Shown here: positions 42,207-51,756 of the stretch, piece after piece
Position numbering within the stretch: the first letter of the stretch is position 1
Layout: the number at the start of each line of letters is the position of its first letter
Assembly: GCA_026387665.1 (NCBI GenBank)
Contig: JAPLLG010000007.1
Coordinates: 186,001-250,000 of the forward strand
Origin: Nitrospirota bacterium
GTDB lineage: Bacteria > Nitrospirota > Nitrospiria > Nitrospirales > Nitrospiraceae
Length of the DNA: 64,000 nt
Direction: 5' to 3'
Position numbers and translations under genes: made by a program
Notes under the pieces: generated by a model
Told to the model about the DNA's origin: nothing
Database searches by the model: none
What the model saw: the letters and a program-made list of their open reading frames with translations, nothing else

Positions 42207-43982
42207 TTAGGCCGTGAGAATCGTGTCCGAATCCTTCGGAGTCACCTGCCCCGATCCAGCCTGTTTCGTTTTCAAATGCGGCGGATCTTCCAAAATCATC
42301 TCATGATTGCTGCCGCCGGCAGGAATCATCGGATAGACGTTTTCATAGCGATAGGTCGGCACATCGACGATCACCGGCCGGTTCACCGCAATCGCTTCCT
42401 TGAGGACATCGTCGATCTCCGACGGCTTGCTAGCCCGGAGCCCGACCGCTCCATAGGCCTCAGCCAACTTCACAAAGTCCGGCGTCGTCTCCAGATCGCT
42501 CGAGGCATACCGTCCTTCGTAGAAGAGATCCTGCCATTGCCGGACCATCCCGTGGAATCGGTTATTGAGCACGATGATCTTGACCGGCAGCTTATGCACC
42601 ACCGCCGTCGCCATTTCCTGCATATTCATCTGAATACTGCCGTCACCGGCAATGCAAAGGACCAGCCGGCCTGGAAAGGCCGCTTGCGCCCCCATGGCGG
42701 CGGGGAATCCAAAGCCCATGGTTCCGAGCCCGCCAGAGGTCAACCAGCGATTGGGCTTCGCCAATTTAAAGTACTGGGCGGCCCACATCTGGTGTTGTCC
42801 GACATCGGTCGAGACGATCGGGTCCATATCCTTCGTCAGTTCATAGAGCCGCTTGATGACATGCTGCGGCTTAATCGGCCCCTCCGCTGCCTGCTGATAG
42901 GCCAGCGGATTCGCCTGCTGCCATTCGCGGATCTGATTCCACCAGGGCTTGCGCAATTCCCGTTGATCGCCGTTCACTGTAGCGCGCAAAATCTGGATCA
43001 GCTCGCGCAACACCGTTTTGCAGTCGCCGACGATGGGAATGTCGACATTGACATTCTTCCTGATCGAAGTCGGATCGATATCGATATGAATGACCTTGGC
43101 ATGAGGACAAAACTCGGAGACCTTGCCGGTGACGCGATCGTCAAACCGCGCGCCAATCGCCACAACCAGGTCGGAGTAATGCATGACCATGTTCGCCCAA
43201 TAGGTACCATGCATGCCCAGCATGCCCATGGACTGGGGATGTTCGCCGGGGAAGGCCCCCAGCCCCATCAAGGTCATGTCGACCGGCATATGAGTCAGTT
43301 CGGCCAACTCCATCAACTCTTGCGAGGCACCGGAGAAGACGACGCCGCCGCCGACATACAACACCGGCTTCTTCGCCTTCGTCATGGCCTCAGCCGCCTG
43401 CTTAATCTGCCACTTATTGCCTTCATACACAGGATTGTAGCTGCGGATGGAGACGGAGCTCGGATAGGTAAATTCCGCCTTGTCCATGGAGACGTCTTTC
43501 GGAATGTCCACTAACACAGGACCGGGCCGCCCCGTCGTCGCAATGTAGAAGGCTTCCTTGATCGTCGTCGCCAAATCGGCCACGTCTTTTACGAGAAAAT
43601 TGTACTTGGTGCAGGGGCGGCTCAAACCGATATTATCCGCCTCTTGGAACGCATCGTTCCCGATCAGGCTGGTCGGAACTTGGCCCGTAAAACAGACCAG
43701 CGGCACAGAGTCCATATAGGCATCGGCCAACGCCGTAATCACGTTCGTCATGCCTGGTCCTGAGGTCACCAGGCAGACTCCGGCTTTCCCGGTCGCCTTG
43801 GCATAACCTTCCGCCATATGGCCGGCGCCCTGCTCATGGCGCGTCAGGACCACCTCAATATCCTTTTGCTGGTGCAGCATATCGAAAATCTTCAGCACGA
43901 CACCGCCAGGAAGCGCGAAAATCGTCTTCACGCCTTCCCGTTTGAGACATTCGATGAGGATTTCAGCGCCTGTGAGCTTCAT
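42207..43982 (-). CDS. ilvB: Acetolactate synthase large subunit
   Basis: A 591-residue thiamine-diphosphate enzyme, the first common step of branched-chain amino-acid synthesis. It has the N-terminal Pyr domain with the catalytic Glu (VVLTRHEQGAGHMAEGYAKA), the central FAD-type domain, and the C-terminal TPP motif GDGSIQMNMQEMATAV followed by NNRFHGMVRQWQ. ATG 43982 has GGAGG seven bases upstream; the longer frame is not conserved. It heads a long minus-strand run that continues through ilvH, ilvC, psd and pssA. Confidence 0.97.
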   Translation of the reverse strand: MKLTGAEILIECLKREGVKTIFALPGGVVLKIFDMLHQQKDIEVVLTRHEQGAGHMAEGYAKATGKAGVCLVTSGPGMTNVITALADAYMDSVPLVCFTGQVPTSLIGNDAFQEADNIGLSRPCTKYNFLVKDVADLATTIKEAFYIATTGRPGPVLVDIPKDVSMDKAEFTYPSSVSIRSYNPVYEGNKWQIKQAAEAMTKAKKPVLYVGGGVVFSGASQELMELAELTHMPVDMTLMGLGAFPGEHPQSMGMLGMHGTYWANMVMHYSDLVVAIGARFDDRVTGKVSEFCPHAKVIHIDIDPTSIRKNVNVDIPIVGDCKTVLRELIQILRATVNGDQRELRKPWWNQIREWQQANPLAYQQAAEGPIKPQHVIKRLYELTKDMDPIVSTDVGQHQMWAAQYFKLAKPNRWLTSGGLGTMGFGFPAAMGAQAAFPGRLVLCIAGDGSIQMNMQEMATAVVHKLPVKIIVLNNRFHGMVRQWQDLFYEGRYASSDLETTPDFVKLAEAYGAVGLRASKPSEIDDVLKEAIAVNRPVIVDVPTYRYENVYPMIPAGGSNHEMILEDPPHLKTKQAGSGQVTPKDSDTILTA

Positions 43983-44088
43983 GACAGAACCTCCATCCAT
44001 CCCGCCCGTGAAAATCAGGCGGAGGAATCGATACAATAGGCAACGAAACGGCTTGGCCTAACAGACCAGACACGAGTCCCTCGATATC

Positions 44089-44102
44089 TCAGAACGTTCT
44101 GA
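44089..44102. promoter_or_regulatory. 14-bp palindrome upstream of ilvB
   Basis: TCAGAACGTTCTGA is a perfect palindrome about 107 bases before the ilvB start, in the 267-base region between ilvB and the divergent glutaredoxin-like gene. It may be a regulator site; the regulator is not identifiable. Confidence 0.35.
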
Positions 44103-44249
44103 AAAATCAGGGATAAAGATCCATAATCCTATCACCACATATTTCACCGCGTCAATAGTGCCGCGGCTTTGGCCCCTCTCCTGACAGTCTCCCTCTTAGC
44201 ATGATATCCTTCGTGCCCACCCTCATCCGTTGGTCTGAGTCGCGACAAT

Positions 44250-44558
44250 ATGAGCCTGCCAGTCCATATCACCATCCTGTCCCGCGACGAATGCCATCTC
44301 TGCGATGTCATCTACCGGATTGCGACCCATCTCCAGTCCGAAATGAACATCACGACGAGCAAAGTGAGAATTGAGGGAGATCAGGCCCTGACGGAACGGT
44401 ACGGGGCAAGGATTCCCGTCGTGCTACTCGATGAGATCGAGTATTGCTCGGGGAAAGTGACAGAAGGGGAACTGCGCCGAGCGATAAAAAAAGCGCGGTG
44501 GAGAAGACCTATAAGCCGGATTCTGTCCCGCATGGGATATGGTCCCACACGGGGGTGA
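44250..44558 (+). CDS. Glutaredoxin-like protein (DUF836 type)
   Basis: A 102-residue thioredoxin-fold protein with the redox motif C-H-L-C (SRDECHLCDVI) near the first helix and a cis-proline (ARIPVVLLDE), like the small glutaredoxin/DUF836 proteins. It should carry out dithiol exchange in the cytoplasm. Its last 20 or so codons (from about RWRRPISRI) overlap, on the opposite strand, the 3' end of the RNase P RNA gene, so the conserved protein may effectively end before that. No partner is evident. Confidence 0.8.
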   Translation: MSLPVHITILSRDECHLCDVIYRIATHLQSEMNITTSKVRIEGDQALTERYGARIPVVLLDEIEYCSGKVTEGELRRAIKKARWRRPISRILSRMGYGPTRG

Positions 44559-44930
44559 TCATTTCTCTGGGATTCGAGTCACCTCGAACCTCAAGCGACC
44601 TACCCGAAGACCTCGGCCGGGCCAGCCGGTCGCCGACTTTCCGAAGAAAGCCGACAGGTGTCTTCCTATTTGGCCTTGCATCAGGCGACGCTTACCGTGC
44701 CAGTGATGTTACCACCACCGCGGTGGGCTCTTACCCCGCCGTTTCACCCTTACCTGATCCGCAGCGACAAGACTTGCATCTCATCGCCTCGGCCATCGGC
44801 GGTTTGTTCTCTGTGGTGCTGGTGTCGGATCGCTCCGCCTGGGAATTACCCAGCGCCCTGCCCATGAAGTCCGGACTTTCCTCTAAGAGCGTTGCCGCCC
44901 CAAGCGATCACCCGGTCCTCTCCCTCGCGC
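44490..44930 (-). ncRNA. rnpB: RNase P RNA (class A)
   Basis: The catalytic RNA of RNase P, which trims tRNA 5' leaders. On the minus strand the universal elements are present: GAGGAAAGTCCGGACTTC with GGGCAGGGCGCTGGGTAATT (CR-I area), GGTAAGGGTGAAACGGCGGG with GTAAGAGCCCACCGCGG (CR-II/III area), and the 3' AGAATCCGGCTTATAGGTC. P1 is formed by GGAGAGGACC at 44914-44923 and GGTCTTCTCC at 44500-44509. A T-run at 44485-44491 marks the 3' end. Total length about 440, normal for type A. Confidence 0.95.
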
Positions 44931-44936
44931 AGCTTG

Positions 44937-44966
44937 AGTATAGAAAGGAACGGGAGCCGGTTGCAA
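44937..44966 (-). promoter_or_regulatory. Promoter of rnpB
   Basis: Minus strand: TTGCAA (44961-44966), an 18-base spacer, then TATACT (44937-44942). Transcription would start near 44930, which agrees with the 5' end predicted from the P1 helix. It is a good sigma-70-type match. Confidence 0.65.
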
Positions 44967-44980
44967 CCGGCCCCGCGGAA

Positions 44981-45844
44981 TTAGTGCAGCGCCGGCAAGG
45001 CCGCAGTTGGCACCGCCTGCTTGGATTGATATAGGCCCATCGCCTCCGGCATCCACTGTTTCAGCTGGTCGATTCTGGTCTCATGGCTCGGGTGAGTCGA
45101 GAGAAACTCGGCCGGACCGCCGCCTTTGGACATCTGCCCCATCCGTTCCCAGAGTGAGACGGACTCCCGGGGATCATATCCTGCATCGGCCGCCAGGAGG
45201 ATGCCGATATAGTCTGCTTCCGATTCATGCTTCCGGCTGAAGGGCAGCAACACCCCGACCTGCGCCCCCGCACCGAGCGCCGCCATCGCAGCCTGGGACA
45301 CCATCCCTCCGCCGCCTGATACCCCCGCCGCAGCCTCTGCCACCTGCAAGGCCGCATTCGTCAATTGCCCCTGACTCATCCGTTCCGCGCCATGACGGGC
45401 CAGCGCATGGACGACTTCATGGCCTAACACCGCCGCCAAGCCTGCTTCGGTCCTGGCCACGGGGAAGATCCCGGTATAGACCGCAATCTTCCCTCCAGGC
45501 AGGGCAAAGGCATTCATGGTTTTATCGTCCTTGATCACAATCACTTCCCACTGAAACTGCTTCGCCATCTCGGCATATTTCGATCGCTTTGCCGCCTCGA
45601 TAATCCGCGCCGCCACCCGCTTGACCGGTTCGATCTCGTGGGGATCTTGCGACTGCCGCAGCTTCGGGTCGTTCTTTACTTGGGCATAGGCCTGGGCGCC
45701 CAGTTGCATTTCCTGCGACAGGGACGTCATCAACAACTGTGACCGTCCGGTATAGGGATTCGTTTCACACCCGCTGACCGCCGACAGACCGAGCCCAGCG
45801 GCCACCAGCAGCACTCCACGTGAGAACGACATCCATCTCTGCAT
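44981..45844 (-). CDS. M48-family metalloprotease, lipoprotein
   Basis: A 287-residue peptidase of the LoiP/BepA-like M48 group. A lipoprotein signal ends in LSAVSGC, followed by ETNPYTGRSQLLM, typical of this family. The zinc site is LGHEVVHALARHGAE (H-E-x-x-H) with a third ligand region KHESEADYIGILLAADAGYD. C-terminal LSTHPSHETRIDQL is also conserved. It likely works on misfolded outer-membrane proteins in the periplasm. ATG 45844 is preceded by GGAGGG; the frame upstream is not conserved. It lies about 50 bases upstream of rnpB. Confidence 0.93.
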   Translation of the reverse strand: MQRWMSFSRGVLLVAAGLGLSAVSGCETNPYTGRSQLLMTSLSQEMQLGAQAYAQVKNDPKLRQSQDPHEIEPVKRVAARIIEAAKRSKYAEMAKQFQWEVIVIKDDKTMNAFALPGGKIAVYTGIFPVARTEAGLAAVLGHEVVHALARHGAERMSQGQLTNAALQVAEAAAGVSGGGGMVSQAAMAALGAGAQVGVLLPFSRKHESEADYIGILLAADAGYDPRESVSLWERMGQMSKGGGPAEFLSTHPSHETRIDQLKQWMPEAMGLYQSKQAVPTAALPALH

Positions 45845-45957
45845 CGCCCACCCTCCTTGATGAAGGCCCCTGCCCACGATCTGAGAAATTGACCGCCTAT
45901 TCAGCCTCTGTTAGATTACCGCGGCTCCGTGAAAATCTCCACCAGAGCCTCGAGCCT

Positions 45958-46629
45958 GTGACCAAGACAACAGCCAAAACACCGATCGAACGAATCGGCA
46001 TCGATGAATCAGGCAAGGGGGACTACTTCGGCCCTCTGGTCATCGCCGCCGTCTTCGTCGACGCCACGACGCAGGGCGAACTGGCCCTCATGAATGTCCG
46101 GGACAGCAAGAAAATCTCGGACGGTCGCATCCTCGAAATGGCGCCGGACATTCGAATGCTGTGTCCCCACAGCATTATCGCGATCGGCCCGCAACGATAC
46201 AACGAACTCTATCTCAAGATCCGGAACTTGAATCGCCTGCTGGCCTGGGGGCATGCCAAAGCATTGGAGACCCTCCTTGAAAAGGTCTCGTGCGGGCGCG
46301 CCATCGCGGACCAGTTCGGCGACGAGCGGTTGATCCTGAACGCCTTACAAGAAAAAGGACGCACGATCGTCCTGGAACAGCGGCATAAGGCTGAATCCGA
46401 CATCGCCGTGGCTGCCGCGTCGATCCTGGCCCGCGCGGAATTCCTCCTCCGCATGAAGCGCCTCTCGGATGAAATCGGCACGACGCTGCCCAAGGGGGCC
46501 TCGCCTGCCGTCGAACTGGCCGGACGTATGATCGTGAGAAAGCACGGGGAGGAACGGTTGGGATCGGTCGCGAAGCTGCACTTCAAAACGACGCAGGCAG
46601 TGCTGGGAAAAACGAAAAAAACGGACTAG
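45958..46629 (+). CDS. rnhC: Ribonuclease HIII-like, lacking N-terminal domain
   Basis: About 223 residues. The active-site start GIDESGKGDYFGPLVIAAVF is the RNase HIII form (D-E-S-G-K-G-D) and differs from the RNase HII pattern D-E-V/A-G-R-G-P. Other sites are VRDSKKISD and the AESDIAVAAASILAR helix. It cleaves RNA in RNA/DNA hybrids. The usual N-terminal TBP-like substrate-binding domain of RNase HIII (about 90 residues) is missing. GTG 45958 is the likely start; upstream in-frame codons read back over the divergent M48 gene and look non-coding. Confidence 0.85.
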   Translation: MTKTTAKTPIERIGIDESGKGDYFGPLVIAAVFVDATTQGELALMNVRDSKKISDGRILEMAPDIRMLCPHSIIAIGPQRYNELYLKIRNLNRLLAWGHAKALETLLEKVSCGRAIADQFGDERLILNALQEKGRTIVLEQRHKAESDIAVAAASILARAEFLLRMKRLSDEIGTTLPKGASPAVELAGRMIVRKHGEERLGSVAKLHFKTTQAVLGKTKKTD

Positions 46630-47402
46630 AACGATTCGCCGATCTCAAGGACCGACGTCTTATCAAGCTCGAGCACTGACCCTGTTTCGACAGGAATTTG
46701 CCCATCCCAGTAAAGCATCCGACGGCAGTAGGGACAGGTCAGGAGATCTTCCCCGCGCTTCACCTCGGAAATCAATTGCGGCGGGAGCTGTAGCCGGCAG
46801 CCGGAGCAGGTCCCCTCTTTGATCTCCGCAAGCGCTTGATCCTTCCGCGCCGCCTTGATCGAGTTATAACGGACGAGCAGCCCCTTCTCGACATGAGCCG
46901 AATGGGCTTGCTGCTGCGATTCGAGATCGGCCAGCTCGGCCGCGAGCTTCTTCTCCAGTTCGTCCAGCACCAGCTTTTCCTGCGCAAAGGCCTTTTCGAC
47001 AACACTCACCTTGGCTTGCGCCTCTTTTGCGGTCTGCTGGAGCTGCTCCATCTTCTCCATGCACAAGAGAATCTTTTCCTCGAAGTCGCCCTTCTTCTTG
47101 TTGGCCACCTCGATCTCGAACAGATGCGCCTGGTACTCCTTGTTGGACTTCAACTCGGACAGCCGCGACTTCATCTTTTCCGTGTGGGCTTCGTGCGCCT
47201 CAAGATCTTTTTCGTGCGACCGCCGCTCTTTGACCAGGGCCTCCATGGCGGCACTGGTCTGCTGGAGGAGCTGCTGGGCTTCTCGGAGGGGCGCTTCAAC
47301 TGCTTGGAGTCGTTCCGGGATTTTCCGGCGTTGAGTGTTAATCTCCATGACGCGGAGATCCAACTTTTGCAGCGCAATGAGGGGGGAAAGATTATGCTTC
47401 AA
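46626..47402 (-). CDS. Coiled-coil C4 zinc-ribbon protein (DUF164)
   Basis: A 258-residue protein: a long antiparallel coiled coil (about residues 10-180, rich in Glu/Lys/Gln/Ala heptads) followed by a C4 zinc ribbon (CSGCRLQLP and CPYCRRMLYW). This is the CT398/DUF164 family, widespread but poorly characterised; a chlamydial member binds sigma-54 and a secretion ATPase regulator. Its 3' end overlaps the convergent rnhC gene by four bases. The tRNA gene and rpoD lie upstream on the same strand. Confidence 0.88.
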   Translation of the reverse strand: MKHNLSPLIALQKLDLRVMEINTQRRKIPERLQAVEAPLREAQQLLQQTSAAMEALVKERRSHEKDLEAHEAHTEKMKSRLSELKSNKEYQAHLFEIEVANKKKGDFEEKILLCMEKMEQLQQTAKEAQAKVSVVEKAFAQEKLVLDELEKKLAAELADLESQQQAHSAHVEKGLLVRYNSIKAARKDQALAEIKEGTCSGCRLQLPPQLISEVKRGEDLLTCPYCRRMLYWDGQIPVETGSVLELDKTSVLEIGESF

Positions 47403-47462
47403 CGAACTCCTCTAGCTGTTGTTCTACACAACGTTCTCAATCGATGAGTTCTGCGGCCGTGC

Positions 47463-47539
47463 TGGTGGGCCCACTAGGACTTGAACCTAGGACCAGCTGA
47501 TTATGAGTCAGCCGCTCTAACCACCTGAGCTATGGGCCC
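47463..47539 (-). tRNA. ileX: tRNA-Ile2 (anticodon CAT)
   Basis: Minus strand: acceptor GGGCCCA/TGGGCCC, D arm GCTCAGGTGGTTAGAGC, anticodon arm GCTGACTCATAATCAGC with loop CTCATAA, T arm CCTAGGTTCAAGTCCTAG, encoded CCA end. Anticodon CAT could mean Met or lysidine-modified Ile. C4-G69, C5-G68 and A37-A38, the features TilS recognises, and the close resemblance to E. coli tRNA-Ile2 favour isoleucine reading AUA. Confidence 0.88.
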
Positions 47540-47641
47540 GATCAGGCGGATGACTCCCTCGCGCCTGTTCCGCAGACACGAACAATCAATTCTAGGCTGC
47601 CCCAGGGAACGGAGTCAAATCTCAGGCAGCACCTCTCCGCG

Positions 47642-49474
47642 TTAGAGCGTTTCCACGAAGCTCCGAAGCTTCTTGCTCCGGCTCGGATGGCGCAATTTCC
47701 GCAAGGCTTTGGCTTCGATCTGTCTGATACGTTCGCGGGTCACCTCGAAATCCTGACCGACTTCTTCGAGGGTATGGTCGGTGGCTTCGCCGATGCCGAA
47801 CCGTTTCCGCAGAACCTTCTCTTCTCTCGGCGTGAGCGTTTCCAATGCGCTGTTGATCTGGCGCTGGAGATCGTACCGGATCGCCGCCTCCAGAGGAGAG
47901 ACCGCTTTCTTGTCTTCGATAAAGTCGCCCAAGTGGCTATCTTCTTCTTCGCCGATCGGAGTCTCTAGCGAGATCGGCTCGCGCGCGATCTTCAAGATCT
48001 TCCGCACTTTGTCCAGCGGCAGGTCCATGCGCTCGGCGATTTCTTCCGGCGTCGGTTCGCGACCGAGCTTCTGCACCAGATGACGGGACGTCCGGATCAG
48101 CTTATTGATCGTCTCGATCATATGCACCGGAATCCGGATCGTCCTGGCCTGGTCGGCGATCGCGCGGGTAATGGCCTGGCGGATCCACCAAGTGGCATAG
48201 GTGCTGAACTTGTAGCCGCGCTTATACTCGAACTTATCCACGGCCTTCATCAAGCCGATATTGCCTTCCTGGATCAAATCCAGGAACTGAAGACCGCGGT
48301 TCGTATACTTCTTAGCGATGCTGACGACGAGACGAAGGTTCGCCTCGACCAGCTCGGCTTTCCCGCGCTTGACCTTTTCCTCCGCCACATCCAGATGCTT
48401 GACCGCATCCTTGATCTCTTCCGCAGACACCAGCGCTTCTTCGGTTTCAAGGGTTCGAATCCGGCCCTTCGCCGCCTGGGACACTTTCTTAATCTCGTTG
48501 AGCGCCTCTTCCGTGCAGCTCGTCTTGCGCTTAACGGCGAGAAAATCTTTCCTGTCACCACGGGCGAGCTTCTTGAGGGCCTCCGCACCGGCTTCGCCGC
48601 TGATCCCCATCCGACGCTGGCAACTGATGATCTCCCGCTCTGCCGTGCGAATCTGAATGGCCAACTCCCGCACCCGCTGCACCATCCGGTCCTTCAGGAC
48701 GCCATGCAGGTTGACGGACTCCATCTTCTCCACGACCTGGTCGCGAATCGTGTCGATCTGCTTCTTGATCTTCTTCTGTTTCGCAGGATCGCTGTTGGCA
48801 TGCCGCGCCACTTCGTACAGGCTCTTGAGCGAGGTCGAGATTTTCCGGACGGAGTTCAACCCTTCGAGCGTCTTGACCCGCAGCTCTTCATAGTCCCGCT
48901 GAATCTGTTCTTCCTCGAACTCTTCCTCGGTCTCGACGATCGGCACGATCTCACGCACATCAATCGTCCCGTTTTTGAGCTGATCACGCAGGGCGAGGAC
49001 GAACTCGATCGTCATCGGCATCCCGTAGATGACCGCGGAGATGTCCTTCTTCCCCTCTTCGATGCGTTTTGCGATCTCGATTTCCCCCTCGCGGCTCAAC
49101 AGCGCCACGCTCCCCATCTCCTTGAGATAGAGGCGAACCGGGTCATCGGTCCGGCTGAGCGCCCCGGGAGTTAAATCGATTTCCTTTTCTTCTTTTTCTT
49201 CTTTCTCGCTCTCATCTCCGGCGCCGGAATCGGACCCCTCGGCGTCCTCGCTCAATTCCTCGGCATCCCGGGCCTTCTTGATCCGCTCCCCCTCGGGCGC
49301 ATCGACGATCTCGATATCCATTTCGCCGAACATCGTCATGATGCTGCCGAACTGTTCGGACGACACCACTTCCGCGGGCAAAGTGCTATTCAACTCGTCA
49401 TAAGTCAAAAAGCCCTTCTCTTTGCCGATCGCAATCAGCTTCTTGACTTCGCCGAGCAACTCTTGTTTCGCCAT
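47642..49474 (-). CDS. rpoD: RNA polymerase primary sigma factor RpoD
   Basis: A 610-residue sigma-70. It has region 1.1 at the N-terminus, an acidic linker, region 1.2 ([20 protein letters not shown]), a non-conserved domain of about 200 residues, regions 2.1-2.4 ([20 protein letters not shown] then [20 protein letters not shown]), region 3 ([19 protein letters not shown]), and regions 4.1-4.2 ([17 protein letters not shown], then [20 protein letters not shown]). It directs housekeeping transcription. It is two bases after dnaG, the core of the macromolecular-synthesis operon, but rpsU is absent. Confidence 0.98.
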   Translation of the reverse strand: MAKQELLGEVKKLIAIGKEKGFLTYDELNSTLPAEVVSSEQFGSIMTMFGEMDIEIVDAPEGERIKKARDAEELSEDAEGSDSGAGDESEKEEKEEKEIDLTPGALSRTDDPVRLYLKEMGSVALLSREGEIEIAKRIEEGKKDISAVIYGMPMTIEFVLALRDQLKNGTIDVREIVPIVETEEEFEEEQIQRDYEELRVKTLEGLNSVRKISTSLKSLYEVARHANSDPAKQKKIKKQIDTIRDQVVEKMESVNLHGVLKDRMVQRVRELAIQIRTAEREIISCQRRMGISGEAGAEALKKLARGDRKDFLAVKRKTSCTEEALNEIKKVSQAAKGRIRTLETEEALVSAEEIKDAVKHLDVAEEKVKRGKAELVEANLRLVVSIAKKYTNRGLQFLDLIQEGNIGLMKAVDKFEYKRGYKFSTYATWWIRQAITRAIADQARTIRIPVHMIETINKLIRTSRHLVQKLGREPTPEEIAERMDLPLDKVRKILKIAREPISLETPIGEEEDSHLGDFIEDKKAVSPLEAAIRYDLQRQINSALETLTPREEKVLRKRFGIGEATDHTLEEVGQDFEVTRERIRQIEAKALRKLRHPSRSKKLRSFVETL

Positions 49475-49476
49475 GA

Positions 49477-51291
49477 CTACTCCTTCACTAAAGACAACAT
49501 CCCGGCAGCAGGCCGACCGGCCTTTTGCATTCGCAATTCATTCACTTGTGCGTTCAACACCTGCGCATCCTCCACTCGGCCTTCCCGTTCGGCGGCCTTG
49601 AGTTGCGCGATCAAATCCCGAAACAGGGCCTCGGCCCGCTTCCGCTCTAACGTGTCCAAACAGCCAGCGACATGGGCCGGCACGTCGTCGAAATGGTCTT
49701 CCCGCATGGAGAGCTCGGTCGCCAACGACCCGCAATCCGGATGATCGACCACCGCATCCAACAACAATCTGAGTCCAACCCGGCCATCGTGATCGAGATG
49801 GGTCAGCGCCGCCTCGACGAGGATCCGGCAGGCCGGAACCGAGAAGGCCGCGGGCTTCAATCGCTGCACATCGGCGGGCATCAAATGCCCGTGCAGCAGC
49901 AAATACACCAGATCCCGCTCTTCGTTCGCACCCTTGAACATCGCCGGGGTCACACCAGCCGATTGTACGGCCACCGAGCGCCGCCCCTCGGTTTGCACCA
50001 ACGCCGGATACCGCTCGATCAATCGCTGCTGGCTAATCCCCAGCCGTTCGGCTACCACACGAATCCGCTCTTCCCGCTCGATCGGATGCTCGCTCTTTTG
50101 TAAGATCCGCAACACATCGTCCACGCTACGGATACGGCCTTCGATCGTACTGGATTCCGCCGTGCTCAAACTATGCTCGAGGGAAAAGTCCAAAAGACTC
50201 GGCGCCTGTTCTTCCAACCGCGCAAAGGCCTCCGGCCCTTCCTTCCGCACATAGGTATCGGGATCCTCGCCAGTCGGCAACGTGACCACTTTCACGCCAA
50301 GCCCGCTGTTCACGAATAGATCGAGCCCTCGCAATGCGGCACGAACCCCGGCCTGATCCGGATCGAACAAGAGCACGACCTTCGAGGCAAACCGCCTCAA
50401 CACCTGAATATGCTCCGCCGTCAGCGCGGTCCCCAACGTCGCAACCGTATGGGCCAGACCGGCCTGATGCAGGGCAACCGCATCGAAATACCCTTCCACC
50501 ACAATCACGGTCTTCAGCCTGGCGACGGCTTCCCGCGCCAGATCCAACGCATAGAGCGTCTGCCCCTTCTTGAATAGGGGAGTATCCGGGGAATTCAGGT
50601 ACTTGGGATTCCCCTCGCCAAGGATACGCCCGCCAAAACCGACGACCCGCTTGCGCAAGTCCGTAATGGGGAACATCACGCGTGCGCGAAAACGGTCGTA
50701 GGACCCGGAGGCCTGCTCCCGCGCGATCGTCAATCCCGCAACGGCTAAATCATCCGGAGAAAAACCCTGCTTGCTCAGCGCCCTGACGAGCCCGTCCCAT
50801 TCAGCCGGCGCACAACCGATTTCAAACCGTTCGATCGTCCCGGCCTGAATACCACGGCTGGCCAAATAGTCCCGCGCCGTCGCGCCGGTCGCACTGTCCC
50901 GCAAATTCTGCTGAAACCAAGCCGTCACCGCACGATTAAGCGGTTCCAGGCGGCTCGCCTGCGCCGCCTGAGGCCCAGAACTAGGCCCGCTGTCCGGCAC
51001 ATCGATCCCGAGTTTCTGCCCGAGCTCACGAACCGTCTCAGGAAAGTTCGCGCCGGTAATCCGCATCAAAAACGTAAACACGTTGCCGCCCGCGCCGCAG
51101 CCAAAACAATGAAAAATCTGGCGGGAAGGACTGACGGTAAAGGAGGGCGACTTTTCCTGATGGAAGGGACAGAGACCTTTCAGGTTCTGGCCTGCCCTGG
51201 TCAGACTCACATGATGTCCGACCACCTCGGCAATATCGGCCCGATCTCTGACCTGATTGATCACATTTTCAGAAATCAAACCTCGGCCCAC
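49477..51291 (-). CDS. dnaG: DNA primase DnaG
   Basis: About 604 residues. N-terminal zinc-binding domain [20 protein letters not shown], then [22 protein letters not shown] core with [11 protein letters not shown] and [33 protein letters not shown] for RNA-polymerase activity; and a DnaB-binding C-terminus. It makes primers for replication. There is no ATG at the conserved start; GTG 51291 ([14 protein letters not shown]) with AGGAG 11 bases upstream is chosen, and TTG 51279 is an alternative. It lies two bases upstream of rpoD. Confidence 0.96.
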   Translation of the reverse strand: MGRGLISENVINQVRDRADIAEVVGHHVSLTRAGQNLKGLCPFHQEKSPSFTVSPSRQIFHCFGCGAGGNVFTFLMRITGANFPETVRELGQKLGIDVPDSGPSSGPQAAQASRLEPLNRAVTAWFQQNLRDSATGATARDYLASRGIQAGTIERFEIGCAPAEWDGLVRALSKQGFSPDDLAVAGLTIAREQASGSYDRFRARVMFPITDLRKRVVGFGGRILGEGNPKYLNSPDTPLFKKGQTLYALDLAREAVARLKTVIVVEGYFDAVALHQAGLAHTVATLGTALTAEHIQVLRRFASKVVLLFDPDQAGVRAALRGLDLFVNSGLGVKVVTLPTGEDPDTYVRKEGPEAFARLEEQAPSLLDFSLEHSLSTAESSTIEGRIRSVDDVLRILQKSEHPIEREERIRVVAERLGISQQRLIERYPALVQTEGRRSVAVQSAGVTPAMFKGANEERDLVYLLLHGHLMPADVQRLKPAAFSVPACRILVEAALTHLDHDGRVGLRLLLDAVVDHPDCGSLATELSMREDHFDDVPAHVAGCLDTLERKRAEALFRDLIAQLKAAEREGRVEDAQVLNAQVNELRMQKAGRPAAGMLSLVKE

Positions 51292-51411
51292 GGGAGTCGC
51301 GGCTCCTATTCCCCCACCTGCACCGGCGAGGAAGGTAAACGTAAGTGGTCGAAAAATTGAACGTTCAGGGTAACAGACGGGGAAGAAACCTGTCAATGTG
51401 GTGAAACTACG

Positions 51412-51756
51412 TTAGCCGGGAGGCCAGGCGAGATGGCGCCCGCCCAAGACATGAAGATGGAGATGAAATACGCTTTGGCCTCCGTGAGACCCGGTGTTAA
51501 CGACGACCCGGTACCCGGACTCGGCAATCCCCTTCAGTTTCGCGACCTTACTGCCAACCAGCAGCAGCCGTCCGAGCAGCTCAGCATCAGAATCTTGCAG
51601 CTCAGCCAGCGAGACCACATGTTTTCGGGGAATGACCAGCGTATGGATCGGCGCCTGAGGATTGATATCGTCAAATGCGACCACCAGATCGTCCTCATAG
51701 ACGAGGGGTGCCGGAATAGTCCTCGCGACGATTTTGCAAAAGAGACAGTCGCTCAC
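51412..51756 (-). CDS. HIT-family nucleotide hydrolase (HinT-like)
   Basis: A 114-residue histidine-triad protein of the Hint branch. It begins CLFCKIVARTIPAPLVYEDD and has the catalytic H-x-H-x-H (SVFHLHLHVLGGR). Hint enzymes cleave AMP-amine conjugates. It overlaps hisIE by ATGA at its start, so it is the last gene of the hisH-hisA-hisF-hisIE unit, an order seen in several bacteria. Confidence 0.94.
   Translation of the reverse strand: MSDCLFCKIVARTIPAPLVYEDDLVVAFDDINPQAPIHTLVIPRKHVVSLAELQDSDAELLGRLLLVGSKVAKLKGIAESGYRVVVNTGSHGGQSVFHLHLHVLGGRHLAWPPG

Noticed and set aside
41832-43514. A 560-codon plus-strand frame over ilvH and ilvB
   Set aside because: Antisense shadow of conserved enzymes; the protein is His/Arg/Pro-rich and matches nothing known.
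47463-47539. Elongator tRNA-Met
   Set aside because: The anticodon is CAT, but C4-G69, C5-G68 and overall similarity favour lysidine-modified tRNA-Ile2; Met cannot be fully excluded.
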